Origin: a virus
Length of the DNA stretch: 58,523 nucleotides
Virus record (IMG/VR): IMGVR_UViG_3300042691_003858
Location: 1-58,523 of that record
Direction: 5' to 3' (one strand)
The position numbers and the translations under genes were made by a program. The notes beneath the pieces are model-generated. The model worked only from the letters and a program-made list of their open reading frames with translations, ran no database searches and was not told where the DNA came from. Position 1 is the first letter of the stretch. The number at the start of each line of letters is the position of its first letter. This document shows positions 14,736 to 23,573 of the stretch, piece after piece.

Positions 14736-15664
14736 TCGGCGGGCCGGTTCTTCGTCAGCACGTTGTCGAGTTCATCCGGGGGACGGGCGTCAATACGGAT
14801 GGTGTGACAGACGCAACATCCACCAACGGCCCTTGGACGTGGGCGGTGCCGAGCGGTGTTGTGACCATATCGCTTGACGGCTGTGGCGCTGGTAACGGCG
14901 GCGCGGGTGGCGGTGTTGCCGGGGCCAACACAAGTGTCGGCGGCGGAGGCGGCGGAGGCTCCGGCGTATCCGCAATCGGCGCACAACTCAAGGTTGTCCC
15001 CGGCAGTTCGCTGGTTGTAACGCTCGGCGCTGCCAGCGCGGGAGGCAGCGCAGGCAGCGGGGGAGGAAGTGGGGCGGGCAACACCACCATCGCGGGCCTT
15101 CTTCCGATGTGTGATATCCCCGCCGCCAACGGCACTACCCTTGTTTTGAAGGGCGCAGGCAATCCCGCAACAGCGGGGGCCTCTAGCGCATCTGCCGCAG
15201 GCGGGGCGGGCGGGCGAAGCGGCGCTACCACCAACGCGGGCGGCACAGCAGGCGCAGCAGGCGCTGGTGCTGGTGGGACCGTAGACATTCAAGTCGCTAC
15301 GCTTTGGGGCGGTTTTGCACAAGCGCAAGGCGGGGGCGGCGGTGGTGGTGGTGCCGCGACTGGGAATACAGCAGGTGGGCAGGGCGCCTCATATCAAAGT
15401 ACAGCCACAAATATCGGATTTTTTAGAGGCCCCACCATCCGAGTTGGCGCCTCAGGAAACACAAATGCTGGAACCATTAGTCGCGGAGGCGGCGGCGATG
15501 GTGGCTGCTCCGCTTTTGGCGGCGGAGGGTCCGGCGGGGATGGTGGCGCTGCTGGGGGCGCATCAACGGCCTATGGCGCTGGCGGGGGCGGCGGTGGTGG
15601 TGAAGCGGGGGGCGGCGCTGGCGGAAACGGATACGTCCGATTGATCTACTGGAGGGCCGACTAA
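14732..15664 (+). CDS. Poly-glycine-rich adhesin-like protein, 310 aa
   Basis: After an N-terminal domain (about 1-55) with VVEFIRGTGVNTDGVTD and the strand WTWAVPSGVVTISLDG, the rest is extremely Gly/Ala/Ser-rich with many runs of 5-8 glycines, ending YVRLIYWRAD. The N-terminal 'W-x-VPxGVxxIxLDGxGAGxGG' pattern is common in phage tail proteins, and dense glycine runs can form polyglycine II lattices as in receptor-binding adhesins of T-even relatives. ATG 14732 has GGAGG eight bases upstream; a longer frame to 14675 is rejected. A surface or receptor-binding role is likely. Confidence 0.7.
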   Translation: MIGGPVLRQHVVEFIRGTGVNTDGVTDATSTNGPWTWAVPSGVVTISLDGCGAGNGGAGGGVAGANTSVGGGGGGGSGVSAIGAQLKVVPGSSLVVTLGAASAGGSAGSGGGSGAGNTTIAGLLPMCDIPAANGTTLVLKGAGNPATAGASSASAAGGAGGRSGATTNAGGTAGAAGAGAGGTVDIQVATLWGGFAQAQGGGGGGGGAATGNTAGGQGASYQSTATNIGFFRGPTIRVGASGNTNAGTISRGGGGDGGCSAFGGGGSGGDGGAAGGASTAYGAGGGGGGGEAGGGAGGNGYVRLIYWRAD

Positions 15665-16012
15665 ATGGCCATCTCCGAAGCCTTCGCTGGATCTGCCTCG
15701 ATCAGCACCACCGAGTACGACCTCCCGAGCGCATCGACCACCGTGTCGGCGCAAACGGTAGACGGCATCTATCAGGTCTACCTCGACCTCAATGCGTTGA
15801 CGAGTACCGAGCAGTACCGCCTGCGCATCTACGAGAAGACCCGCTCCAGCAGCACCCAGCGCGTGATCGAGGAAGTCATCCTTTCTGGCGTGCAGTCTGA
15901 GCCCGTCTACGTCACCCCGGCGCTGTTGTTGATGCACGGCTGGACCGTGACACTGCTCCGGCAGCAAGGCACAGACCGCACGATTGAGTGGTCAATCAGG
16001 AGTGTTGCATGA
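15665..16012 (+). CDS. Structural protein of the adhesin block, 115 aa
   Basis: The protein is beta-rich (STTEYDLPSASTTVSAQTVDG, then YQVYLDLNALTSTEQYRLRI). The pattern 'IS-TTEYxLxxxStxxaxxtxdGxyQ-xxDLxaLxxGdxyxlrIyE' is common in small virion proteins of tailed phages from marine and soil sources. It starts one base after the poly-glycine gene and its stop overlaps the next ATG. It is probably a minor structural or fibre-base protein. Confidence 0.65.
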   Translation: MAISEAFAGSASISTTEYDLPSASTTVSAQTVDGIYQVYLDLNALTSTEQYRLRIYEKTRSSSTQRVIEEVILSGVQSEPVYVTPALLLMHGWTVTLLRQQGTDRTIEWSIRSVA

Positions 16013-16470
16013 CGACCATCAAGTACACGCTCGGTACTCGTACCGCGCTCACCACCACGGCGCTGGACGGCCTTGTTGGAACCACCGCGACCTACGTCAG
16101 TGCAGGCACGATCACGCTGGCTACTGCTAGCAAGACGCCGCTGGACGTTCTGCTCGAAGTCGCTGTCACCCCCGGCACTGTCACCGGCAACAAGCAGGTG
16201 GTGGTCTTCCTCAAGGAGTCGCTGGACGGCACAAACTTCAGCACCGGCCCGGAGTCAGGCACGACCGCCACGGACGAGCCGAACCTCGTATTCCTTGGCG
16301 TGGTCCCGTGCAACACGAACTCTACCCAGCAGCGGGCGACGTTCAGCATTGCCGGGGCCTGCGGTGGCGTGCTGCCACACTCGGTCAAGGTCATCTGCAA
16401 GAACGAAACAGGGGCCGCGCTGACCACCGGCAGCGTCTACTACCAGACCGTAGACGGCGAAGCAACCTAA
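16009..16470 (+). CDS. Structural protein of the adhesin block, 153 aa
   Basis: A Thr/Val-rich beta protein with KYTLGTRTALTTTALDGLVG at the N-terminus, and VVVFLKESLDGTNFSTGPES. It has the make-up of an immunoglobulin- or jelly-roll-like virion domain. ATG 16009 overlaps the preceding stop (ATGA), which decides the start over an upstream alternative. No specific family is recognised. Confidence 0.6.
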   Translation: MTTIKYTLGTRTALTTTALDGLVGTTATYVSAGTITLATASKTPLDVLLEVAVTPGTVTGNKQVVVFLKESLDGTNFSTGPESGTTATDEPNLVFLGVVPCNTNSTQQRATFSIAGACGGVLPHSVKVICKNETGAALTTGSVYYQTVDGEAT

Positions 16471-18228
16471 ATGTGGTTCACCCCGCTGCTGCAAGGAGCC
16501 GCGCAGCAGCAGGCTGCGACGACAGGCTATCGGAGCATCTCCTCCGCAGTTGGTTCTAATGTCCAGTTTATTACTGGATCGCTGCCCTCTGGCACACAAC
16601 CGACAGACCTATTGGTTGCGGTGCTGGCTCGCGTTTTGCCGCAAATCCCAATAGTGCCTCCAGCGGGATGGACAAGACAGACCATCCCCGGGCTTGTTGA
16701 TGAACGGCTTGTTATTTATACCGCAAGTGGTGCGGCCACCGATTTCACATGGGTCTGGAACGCCAACAACGATGTTGTTTTGCAGATCGCGGCGTTTAGC
16801 GGGAGAAGCAGAAATATATCTGGCTTGGCTTTGTTGCAGGAAGATGCAAATACAAGTTTTATAGCCCCAAGTGTCACAGCAGCCGCCAATGATTCATTGA
16901 TGGTTGTGATGTGGGAGTGGCAGCGCACAAACCAATTACCAGACCCCACGCCCAGTATTTCCGTCAAGTCTAGTCTTTCTGCATTAAACGGCCCAGCCTC
17001 GTTAATTGCCATAGCAGACAATTTGTCCGCTGGCCCCACTGGCAATTACACGACAGCCAAAAACGCCTACTACACCGGATACGGCATTCAGCTACTACTG
17101 CCTGCCGCATCCACAACCCCCGCGTTCTACATCCCGCCTAAGCGATGGACCCGCCAGCCGCAGGGCGCGGTTGAGATTGATTGGAGCAATCCGCTGACGC
17201 GGGGGTTGCAGTGCGCCTTGTCGCCGTACTTTGAGCACGTAAAGAATCGACGACCGACGTACAGCGGCACGATGGCTTATGGAACTAGTGCTTTTGGCAG
17301 ATCGTTGAAAGGAAACAACGCTGGTCTGGCGTTTGTCCCGGTGTCTGGTGTAAGTGACCCTATGACAATGCTTTACGCTGGGTCTATTAACCGAACAGCA
17401 AATCCAAACCTTGTTGCAGGACTGGGGTCGTCTACAGGAAGTCAAGTTCTGGCGTTTCAGTTCAGCACAACTCAAATTGGAAACAAGACTATTCTTCGGC
17501 AGACATCTGGAGACACAAACAGATTTTTTAATAACAACCTTAATACGGTATCCGCCGCAAAAGTCGCGCTGTGTGCTGTTGCTACTGGCGCATCATTAGA
17601 TGTTTATTGGAACGGCACACTTGATAATGGCAGTATAAGTATTCAATCTACGGGCGACAATTCAGCCTTTGACAGGGCGTGTCTCGGCGGTATACGCAGG
17701 ACGGGAAACACGAACGCCGACACCGGCACAGACGGCGCTCTGTTCTGCTACTGGAACCGCGCCCTGACGGCCAGCGAGATCGCGTCTATCAGCGCCAACC
17801 CGTGGCAAATCTTCAAGCCAGTGACCCGCACCATCGGCGCGGTCATCAGCGGCGTCACGATCTCCCGCCCCAGCAGCGACATCACCACCACCGGCTGGAC
17901 CGCATCGAGTGGCGCTGTCCTCTACGACATGATTGACGAGTCGGTGGCCTCTGACGTTGACTACATCATCAGCCCGAGCCTGAGCGGGTCACCCGGGCCT
18001 GCCGTATTTGGCCTCTCCTCGACGCTGGACGCCGGCACCTACAACGTCCGCACCCGCGCACGCAGGACCGGCACCACCGGACAGATTCGCGCTCTGTTGC
18101 TGGACGCATCCGGCACCACGGTCGGCACTGGATCGTGGCAGGCCCTGACCCAAACCCCCATCACCTACGAACTGAGCGTGACGACGAGCGGCACCGCCGC
18201 CCGCGTGCGCATTGAGGTCCAGCAATGA
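16471..18228 (+). CDS. LamG/concanavalin-like tail fibre protein, 585 aa
   Basis: The N-terminal ~205 residues are beta-rich. The centre (about 220-455) is a LamG-type jelly roll: it begins with NPLTRGLQCALSPYFEH and ends with LFCYWNRALTASEIASISAN before PWQIFKP, the closing motif of phage LamG domains. A C-terminal beta-sandwich (about 460-585) with LDAGTYNVRTRARRTG follows. Such domains bind glycans, fitting a receptor-binding fibre. The GC content dips in the central part (about 16750-17680), suggesting that domain was acquired. Confidence 0.75.
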   Translation: MWFTPLLQGAAQQQAATTGYRSISSAVGSNVQFITGSLPSGTQPTDLLVAVLARVLPQIPIVPPAGWTRQTIPGLVDERLVIYTASGAATDFTWVWNANNDVVLQIAAFSGRSRNISGLALLQEDANTSFIAPSVTAAANDSLMVVMWEWQRTNQLPDPTPSISVKSSLSALNGPASLIAIADNLSAGPTGNYTTAKNAYYTGYGIQLLLPAASTTPAFYIPPKRWTRQPQGAVEIDWSNPLTRGLQCALSPYFEHVKNRRPTYSGTMAYGTSAFGRSLKGNNAGLAFVPVSGVSDPMTMLYAGSINRTANPNLVAGLGSSTGSQVLAFQFSTTQIGNKTILRQTSGDTNRFFNNNLNTVSAAKVALCAVATGASLDVYWNGTLDNGSISIQSTGDNSAFDRACLGGIRRTGNTNADTGTDGALFCYWNRALTASEIASISANPWQIFKPVTRTIGAVISGVTISRPSSDITTTGWTASSGAVLYDMIDESVASDVDYIISPSLSGSPGPAVFGLSSTLDAGTYNVRTRARRTGTTGQIRALLLDASGTTVGTGSWQALTQTPITYELSVTTSGTAARVRIEVQQ

Positions 18229-18860
18229 CGATCACCCTGCGATCCACCAAAGGGACTCCGCTGTCCTTTAGCGAGTTGGACGGCAACTTCAACGACCTCG
18301 ACGCCCGCACGGCGCAGGGCTGGGCCTCTATTGCGGTCACGCCTGAGGTGCGACCCAACGACGTGGATGCGCCACAACTGACGCTGTTCCGGGGCGGCAT
18401 CTACGAGTACGCCTACTTCCAAGGACAGTTGTCGAGTGCCTACACCTCCTTCGCGGTGCCGATGGACTACGCGGCGGGAACAGACTTGCGGGCGGCTGTG
18501 CAGTGGAGCCCCGGCAACTTCACCGACAGCGGGTCTGTCCGCTTTGGCATGGAGTTCACCTACGCATGGGCCTACGGCTCACCGACTGCGCCGACCAACC
18601 ACGAGTTCTCGGTGCCGGCCACGGTGTACACGCAGGCGGCTGGTCATACCAACATGACCTACCACCACCACACCAAGTTCTTTGAGGACACGATCCCCGG
18701 CAGCCAAGTGCAGCCGAATATGCGGTTCCTGATCCGGTTCTTCCGCGACGGCGGAAATCCCTTGGACACTTTCGCTGGCGACGTCTTCGTGACCGGCATC
18801 GGCTTCTACTACCAGCGCAACAAACTGGGCCAGCCCGGTTATGAGCCCCCCTTCATCTGA
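18225..18860 (+). CDS. Tail-fibre-associated protein, 211 aa
   Basis: The N-terminus MTITLRSTKGTPLSFSELDG followed by NFNDLDART is a frequent N-terminal module of phage fibres ('LRxxKGxPLTxxELDxNF-xL'), which links fibre parts to the virion. The remainder is a beta-sandwich-like domain with an aromatic stretch including HTNMTYHHHTKFFED. The start overlaps the previous stop by four bases. It is probably a short fibre or an adaptor for the neighbouring fibres. Confidence 0.65.
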   Translation: MTITLRSTKGTPLSFSELDGNFNDLDARTAQGWASIAVTPEVRPNDVDAPQLTLFRGGIYEYAYFQGQLSSAYTSFAVPMDYAAGTDLRAAVQWSPGNFTDSGSVRFGMEFTYAWAYGSPTAPTNHEFSVPATVYTQAAGHTNMTYHHHTKFFEDTIPGSQVQPNMRFLIRFFRDGGNPLDTFAGDVFVTGIGFYYQRNKLGQPGYEPPFI

Positions 18861-18868
18861 GGTAGATC

Positions 18869-19048
18869 ATGCCGGCATTTCCTCCCGCACCTCCTGACGG
18901 CTCCGGGGTCGTCATCGTGACCCTGTCCACCGGACTCGAACTAGAGGCCGAGTGGCTTGACACCAACTGGTGGGCTCACCTCAACGACAACCCCAACGCG
19001 GCGCCGATTGACGCGGCGTTTGTGGTCGCGTGGAGGCCGGCGGAGTAA
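18869..19048 (+). CDS. Small tail-region protein, 59 aa
   Basis: ATG 18869 to TAA 19048 encodes MPAFPPAPPDGSGVVIVTLS, a strand LELEAEWLDTNWW and the end FVVAWRPAE. GAGG lies seven bases before the ATG, and the frame fills the gap between two fibre genes. It is acidic and aromatic-rich. No family is recognised. Confidence 0.55.
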   Translation: MPAFPPAPPDGSGVVIVTLSTGLELEAEWLDTNWWAHLNDNPNAAPIDAAFVVAWRPAE

Positions 19049-19051
19049 ACC

Positions 19052-22000
19052 GTGGCCGCTGTATTTCAGGCAATCGGCAACCAGTCTGCGGGCGCAGCCT
19101 CGCAGGCGGTCGCGTGGCCGGTTCACGTCGCCGGCGACCTTGGCATTCTGGTCATCGAGACAGGCGGCGAGGGCACGACCCTTACGCCACCGGCTGGTTG
19201 GCTGGCCGTTACAGGATCGCCGGTCACTGACGTAGCGTCAGCCGCCGGCTCGAAACTTCAGGTCTGGTATCGCTTCGCTGCGAGCGCGGCGGAAGCCAAC
19301 GTCAACACAGGCGACTCCGGCGACCACCAAGTCGCCCGCATCGTCACGTTCCGGGGCGTCGATCCGACCACTCCGTTTGATGCGACCCCGGTCACGGGCG
19401 TCAAGACGACCGCATCGACCACCGTAACGTGGGACTCGATCACCACCGTCACTAATGGTGCCCTGATCGTCCTGATCGCCACGCGGCCGGATGACACCAC
19501 CAGCGTTGCGACATTTGGCGCCGTCACCAACGCCAACCTGACCAGCATCACCGAGCGTGGCGAAGGCGGCTCCAACGCTGGCCACGGCGGCGGCTTTGTC
19601 GTCGTTACCGGCACCAAGGCCACGGCGGGTGCGACGGGCACCTCTACCTGCACGACGACAGTCAGCGTCACCAACGCAGAGATCACGATTGCGCTGCGGC
19701 CACAGCCGGAAATCCTTCCGCCGCTGCTGCGCTTTGATCGCGTCAACTACGTCCGCAACAGCGCGGCTCTTGGATCCGTTACCGGCACCCCCGGCACCGC
19801 GCCAAAATATTGGTCGGTCGTCACTGGCGCAGGCATCTCCAGTCAGATCGTTGCCAACGGCATTGACGTCAACGGCAGAGAGTACGTTGACATCCGCCTG
19901 TTCGGCACTGGCACCGGGTCGTTCGACAACGGCGTCTACATCGAGGACATCGCCCCGGCAGTAATTGGGGATCCTTGGAACGGAAGCGCCTTTGTGTCGC
20001 TTGTGTCAGGGACAGTCCCGTCGCAGTTCCAGATCGTTCTGAGAGAACTGGCTGCCGGCGGCTCCCTTACGGGCGCCATTGGCAATACGTTGTCTGGCAT
20101 TACTGGTACATCCTCAAGGTATCAGGTCGGACGGGTGCTGGTTGGCGGCGCAACCACTCGTGCCGCGCTTTGGCTGCAATGCTCAATCACCAACGCGCAG
20201 TCAATAGACTTCACGTTCCGGGTTGCGGGTCCGCAGTTGAGTTATGGCTCAACCTCCACCCAGACATATGCCGCCACCTATGACGTAGTTCTCCCGCGCC
20301 AGTTCCACACGCCCACGGTCACGCAGTCGGCTGCAAGTCAACAGATTGCGCCGGCCCTGCTAAGCGAGGGCAATACCCTCTACACGCCGACAGCCACTCC
20401 GGGCGCCGTATCGAGAACGCCTGCGCTGCTGACCGAAACCAGCACGCTCTACACCCCGAGCGTCTCCGCAGCCGCGCCAACCCAGAGCATTGCGCCCGCG
20501 CTGCTCAGTGACGGTGACACGCTCTACACGCCGACATCGGCGGCGACGTACTCGGTTGCGCCTGCGCTGCACACGAACACCAGCACGCTCTACACGCCTA
20601 GCCGCTCTACTGCTTACAGCGTTGCGCCGAGCCTGCTCACGAACAGTTCGACGCTGTACACGCCTTCGGTGGCGCCAACGACGAGTGTTTCCCCTGCGCT
20701 GCTGACTGACGGCGACACCCTCTACGTCCCGACAAGTTCTGTTGGGGCCGTGTCGCGCACTCCGACGCTGCTGACAAACTCCTCGACGCTGTACACGCCT
20801 ACGGTGTCAGTTGGGTCTGCGCCAACTCAGAGCGTCACGCCGAGCCTGTACACGAACACCAGCGTCTTGTACACGCCTACGCGCACGACCGCGTACTCGC
20901 TGGGCCCTGCGCTTCTCACCAACGCATCCACGCTGTACGCCCCCACGTCAGTCCCGGGGTCGGTGAGCCGGGTGCCAAGCCTGCTGACCAATACCAGCAC
21001 GCTGTACGACCCCACGAGTGCGGCAACCTACTCGGTCCAGCCGTCGCTGTACTCGAACACTCCGACGTTCTACACGCCGTCTGTCGCGTTCGACCTGAGG
21101 GTTCAGATCTCGTGGATCGAGATCACACCGATACAGGGCGTCAACATTGCGCCCCTGCTGCTGTCGAACAGCAACACGCTGTACGCGCCGACGTCGTCTG
21201 TTGGCCCGGTCTCTCGTACACCGGATCTGCTGACCAACACCAGCGTTCTGTACGCGCCCACGACGGCGCTGACCTACTCGCTGAACCCGGCGCTGCTGTC
21301 GGACGGAGACACGTTCTACGCCCCAACGGTGTACACGTTCGGTTCGCTGGCGCCAGCACTGCTGACCAACACCAGCGTCCTGTACACGCCGACACGGACC
21401 ACGGGGCCTGTCAGCCGCACTCCGGCCCTGCTGACCAATACGTCGGTCCTGTACACGCCGACGACTGTCTATGTCGTGCCCCCGGCGCTGCTGACGAACA
21501 GCAACGCCCACTACGCGCCGACTGTCAGGCCGACTACCGCTGTAGCGCCGGCACTGCTGACCAATACCAGCACGCTGTACGCGCCTACCCGGTCGGCAAC
21601 CGTATCTGTGGCCCCGGCGCTGTTGAACAACAGCAGCACCCTGTACACGCCTACGCGGTCCACAACCGTCTCCAGGGCGCCTGCACTGCTCACGGACGGC
21701 GACACGCTGTACACGCCTGTCGTCTCCGACATCAAACTCGTAGCGCCGGCTCTGCTGACGAACTCGTCGGTGGTCTACGTCCCGACCAGGACAGTTGGCC
21801 CTGCCGACAGGTCTCCGGCCCTGCTGGTCAACTCGAGCAGCCTGTACGTCCCGTCCCTGTTGCCGGGGCCCATCTCGCGCACGCCGAGTCTGCACACCGA
21901 CCCAGACGAGGTGTTCAGCCCGGTGGTGCTGTCGGGCCAGAGGATTTCGCCATCTCCGGCAACAAACGTCAGCGCCTTCTACGTTCCATCAACATCCAAC

Positions 22001-22336
22001 AACTATCCGCTCACATTCCCGGACTACGTCGAGGGCGGGTATTCAGAGGATGGCTACTCGGCCACCTCGGCGTTCAACGTCAACGGCTTCTTCCAGCCAT
22101 CTCTGCTGTCCGTCTACAGCGCCCTGGTGGGGCGTCTGGACAACGCCAGCCAGACGTATTCGCCAATCCTGTTCGCCTACATCAAGTCTGCCGCTGCGTA
22201 CAAAGCCACGGCGACAATTCAGTCCAACTACGCAAAAGCGGTTGGCGGCGACTCTGTCGCCAGGGTGGTTCGTGCCTCCAACTCGGCCAAGGTGCCGTCA
22301 ACCGGGAATTCAACGTCCATCTCCGTCCCACTCTAA
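19052..22336 (+). CDS. Large tail fibre with about 24 'PALLTNTSTLYTPT' repeats, 1094 aa
   Basis: The first ~215 residues form a beta domain (GILVIETGGEGTTLTPPAGW, then LQVWYRFAA) like the N-terminal domain of the 585-residue fibre. Residues about 225-425 resemble a carbohydrate-binding beta-sandwich. From about 434 to 980 a 20-26-residue unit, consensus P-A-L-L-T-N-x-S-x-L-Y-T-P-T plus a variable linker, repeats about 24 times. A distinct C-terminal domain follows. Tandem short repeats of this kind form stiff fibrous shafts. The start is GTG 19052, three bases after the previous stop. Confidence 0.75.
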   Translation: MAAVFQAIGNQSAGAASQAVAWPVHVAGDLGILVIETGGEGTTLTPPAGWLAVTGSPVTDVASAAGSKLQVWYRFAASAAEANVNTGDSGDHQVARIVTFRGVDPTTPFDATPVTGVKTTASTTVTWDSITTVTNGALIVLIATRPDDTTSVATFGAVTNANLTSITERGEGGSNAGHGGGFVVVTGTKATAGATGTSTCTTTVSVTNAEITIALRPQPEILPPLLRFDRVNYVRNSAALGSVTGTPGTAPKYWSVVTGAGISSQIVANGIDVNGREYVDIRLFGTGTGSFDNGVYIEDIAPAVIGDPWNGSAFVSLVSGTVPSQFQIVLRELAAGGSLTGAIGNTLSGITGTSSRYQVGRVLVGGATTRAALWLQCSITNAQSIDFTFRVAGPQLSYGSTSTQTYAATYDVVLPRQFHTPTVTQSAASQQIAPALLSEGNTLYTPTATPGAVSRTPALLTETSTLYTPSVSAAAPTQSIAPALLSDGDTLYTPTSAATYSVAPALHTNTSTLYTPSRSTAYSVAPSLLTNSSTLYTPSVAPTTSVSPALLTDGDTLYVPTSSVGAVSRTPTLLTNSSTLYTPTVSVGSAPTQSVTPSLYTNTSVLYTPTRTTAYSLGPALLTNASTLYAPTSVPGSVSRVPSLLTNTSTLYDPTSAATYSVQPSLYSNTPTFYTPSVAFDLRVQISWIEITPIQGVNIAPLLLSNSNTLYAPTSSVGPVSRTPDLLTNTSVLYAPTTALTYSLNPALLSDGDTFYAPTVYTFGSLAPALLTNTSVLYTPTRTTGPVSRTPALLTNTSVLYTPTTVYVVPPALLTNSNAHYAPTVRPTTAVAPALLTNTSTLYAPTRSATVSVAPALLNNSSTLYTPTRSTTVSRAPALLTDGDTLYTPVVSDIKLVAPALLTNSSVVYVPTRTVGPADRSPALLVNSSSLYVPSLLPGPISRTPSLHTDPDEVFSPVVLSGQRISPSPATNVSAFYVPSTSNNYPLTFPDYVEGGYSEDGYSATSAFNVNGFFQPSLLSVYSALVGRLDNASQTYSPILFAYIKSAAAYKATATIQSNYAKAVGGDSVARVVRASNSAKVPSTGNSTSISVPL
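20349..21990 (+). repeat. In-frame tandem repeat array, about 24 units
   Basis: The array encodes the repeat shaft of the 1094-residue fibre. Units are mostly 63-72 bases and vary in linker sequence while keeping the LLTN-x-S-x-LY-x-P core. One unit near 21055-21165 carries a longer insertion. The diverged DNA shows that the repeat is old and kept at protein level. Confidence 0.8.
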
Positions 22337-22345
22337 GGATTCGGT

Positions 22346-22630
22346 ATGAGCAGCATCTTGGCCAAGTTCAGTAAACAGCCGGTCGAGGTCCAGGATTACG
22401 ACATCGACTTCACCGACTACCTGGAGTTTCACAACGACATTGCATCAACCCACACGGCAGTTGCAGAAACTGGGTTGACGATCCTGGCCTCAACCAGGAC
22501 CGAGGGCGTGGTCAAGGTGTTCGTTTCCGGCGGAACGGACGGCTCCAGTTACAAGGTCAGCGCCACGATCACGACGGTCGGCGGGCGAGTAAAACAGGGC
22601 GACATCCTCGTCAAGGTAAAAGAAATTTGA
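22346..22630 (+). CDS. Fibre-tail adaptor-like protein, copy 1, 94 aa
   Basis: The protein has the plan of small phage fibre-tail adaptors: KQPVEVQDYDIDFTDYLEFH at the N-terminus, then VVKVFVSGGTDGSSYKVSAT and GGRVKQGDILVKVKE. It is paralogous to the gene at 24517 (shared KQPxExxDYDIDF, SGG-T-G-xYK and GRVKQ). It probably joins the neighbouring fibres to the tail. ATG 22346 follows the big fibre by nine bases. Confidence 0.75.
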   Translation: MSSILAKFSKQPVEVQDYDIDFTDYLEFHNDIASTHTAVAETGLTILASTRTEGVVKVFVSGGTDGSSYKVSATITTVGGRVKQGDILVKVKEI

Positions 22631-22638
22631 CGGAGGCC

Positions 22639-22650
22639 CCCGCCTAGAAT
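22639..22650 (+). promoter_or_regulatory. CCCGCC-TAGAAT promoter-like motif
   Basis: CCCGCCTAGAAT lies in an 80-base gap 60 bases before the start at 22711. TAGAAT differs from TATAAT at one base. The same 12 bases occur at 36893. A TGACGTCA palindrome lies about ten bases downstream. It is probably an internal late promoter. Confidence 0.5.
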
Positions 22651-22710
22651 TCTTCGGGCGATGACGTCAGCGTCGCTTCGCGTTCAACCCAGGCAATTAC
22701 AGGAGTAAAC

Positions 22711-23139
22711 ATGCCCGGCTTCTCTAGAGCACTCGCGCAGTCGATCTTCGACGCAACGCTGGCTTCATCGCGCACCAGCCTGACCGCCAAGTCTGGCGTG
22801 TGGATGTCTCTCCACACTTCGTCTCCCGACGACAACTCTGGCGGCAATGAGGCAACCTACTCGGGCTACGCCCGCGTGAACATTGCCTCGGTGATGACAT
22901 CTTCGACTACTGGCTCTGCGCCAGAGCAGACGGTGTCGGCTACCAACACTGCCGACATCAACTTCCCGGCGTCGACCGGCGCCACGCAGACCGTGACCCA
23001 CTGGGCCATCTGGTCTGACCAGTCGCTTGGCACTAGCGCCTACCTGATGTACTCGGGTTCGCTGTCGTCCAGCCGCTCGGTGCAGTCTGGTGACGTGGTG
23101 GTGATCCCGGCCAGCCAACTGGTTATCAACCTGACCTAA
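22711..23139 (+). CDS. Tail fibre-type protein, tandem paralog A, 142 aa
   Basis: A beta-rich protein: LTAKSGVWMSLHTSSPDDNS, then YSGYARVNIAS, INFPASTGATQTVTHWAIW and LSSSRSVQSGDVVVIPA. It follows the pattern 'xxWxxLHTxxPxxxxxxxEaxYxGYARv...FPxxTgxxxxxTHwaIwd' of small phage fibre proteins. It is homologous to its direct neighbour at 23142, so the pair arose by duplication. AGGAG lies six bases before ATG 22711. Confidence 0.7.
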   Translation: MPGFSRALAQSIFDATLASSRTSLTAKSGVWMSLHTSSPDDNSGGNEATYSGYARVNIASVMTSSTTGSAPEQTVSATNTADINFPASTGATQTVTHWAIWSDQSLGTSAYLMYSGSLSSSRSVQSGDVVVIPASQLVINLT

Positions 23140-23141
23140 TC

Positions 23142-23573
23142 ATGTCAGGGCTGTCGAAGTACCTAGCCCTGCAACTGTTCGACTCGACGTTGAACCCGTT
23201 GCGGACGGCGCTGACGCCGCCGCCGAGCCTATGGCTTGCGCTGCACACATCGGCGCCAAACGATGCGACGTACGGCGCAGAAGCCTCCTATGGGGCGTAT
23301 GCAAGACAGGCCCTGAACAGTCTGGCTTCCGACCAGGACGTGCAACTGGGCGGAGGAGAGGTAAGCGTCGTTGTGACCAATGGCGCCCCCCTGGTGTTTC
23401 CCGCTTCAACGGGGCCATCGGCGCAGACGATCACGCATTGGGCGATCTGGGACTCTGAAACAGTGGGTGAGGGCAACGTCCTCTACTCAGGAAACATTGC
23501 CCAGTCCCGCCTAGTCACCGTGGGTGACAGCGTGGTGGTGCCGGAGGGCAACATCTCTCTCGTCATCACATGA
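23142..23573 (+). CDS. Tail fibre-type protein, tandem paralog B, 143 aa
   Basis: The same fold plan as paralog A: LTPPPSLWLALHTSAPNDAT, then YGAYARQALNS, LVFPASTGPSAQTITHWAIW and SGNIAQSRLVTVGDSVVVPE. It starts two bases after paralog A and its stop overlaps the next gene. The two copies are diverged in most positions apart from these blocks, suggesting distinct partners or heteromeric assembly. Confidence 0.7.
   Translation: MSGLSKYLALQLFDSTLNPLRTALTPPPSLWLALHTSAPNDATYGAEASYGAYARQALNSLASDQDVQLGGGEVSVVVTNGAPLVFPASTGPSAQTITHWAIWDSETVGEGNVLYSGNIAQSRLVTVGDSVVVPEGNISLVIT

Noticed and set aside
14732-15664. Diversity-generating retroelement or CRISPR-like array in the adhesin block
   Set aside because: No reverse transcriptase gene, template repeat or spaced identical repeats are present; repetition reflects Gly codons and protein repeats.
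21112-22374. Plus-strand frame of 420 codons inside the repeat fibre
   Set aside because: It arises from the repeat structure in another frame and has no ribosome site.
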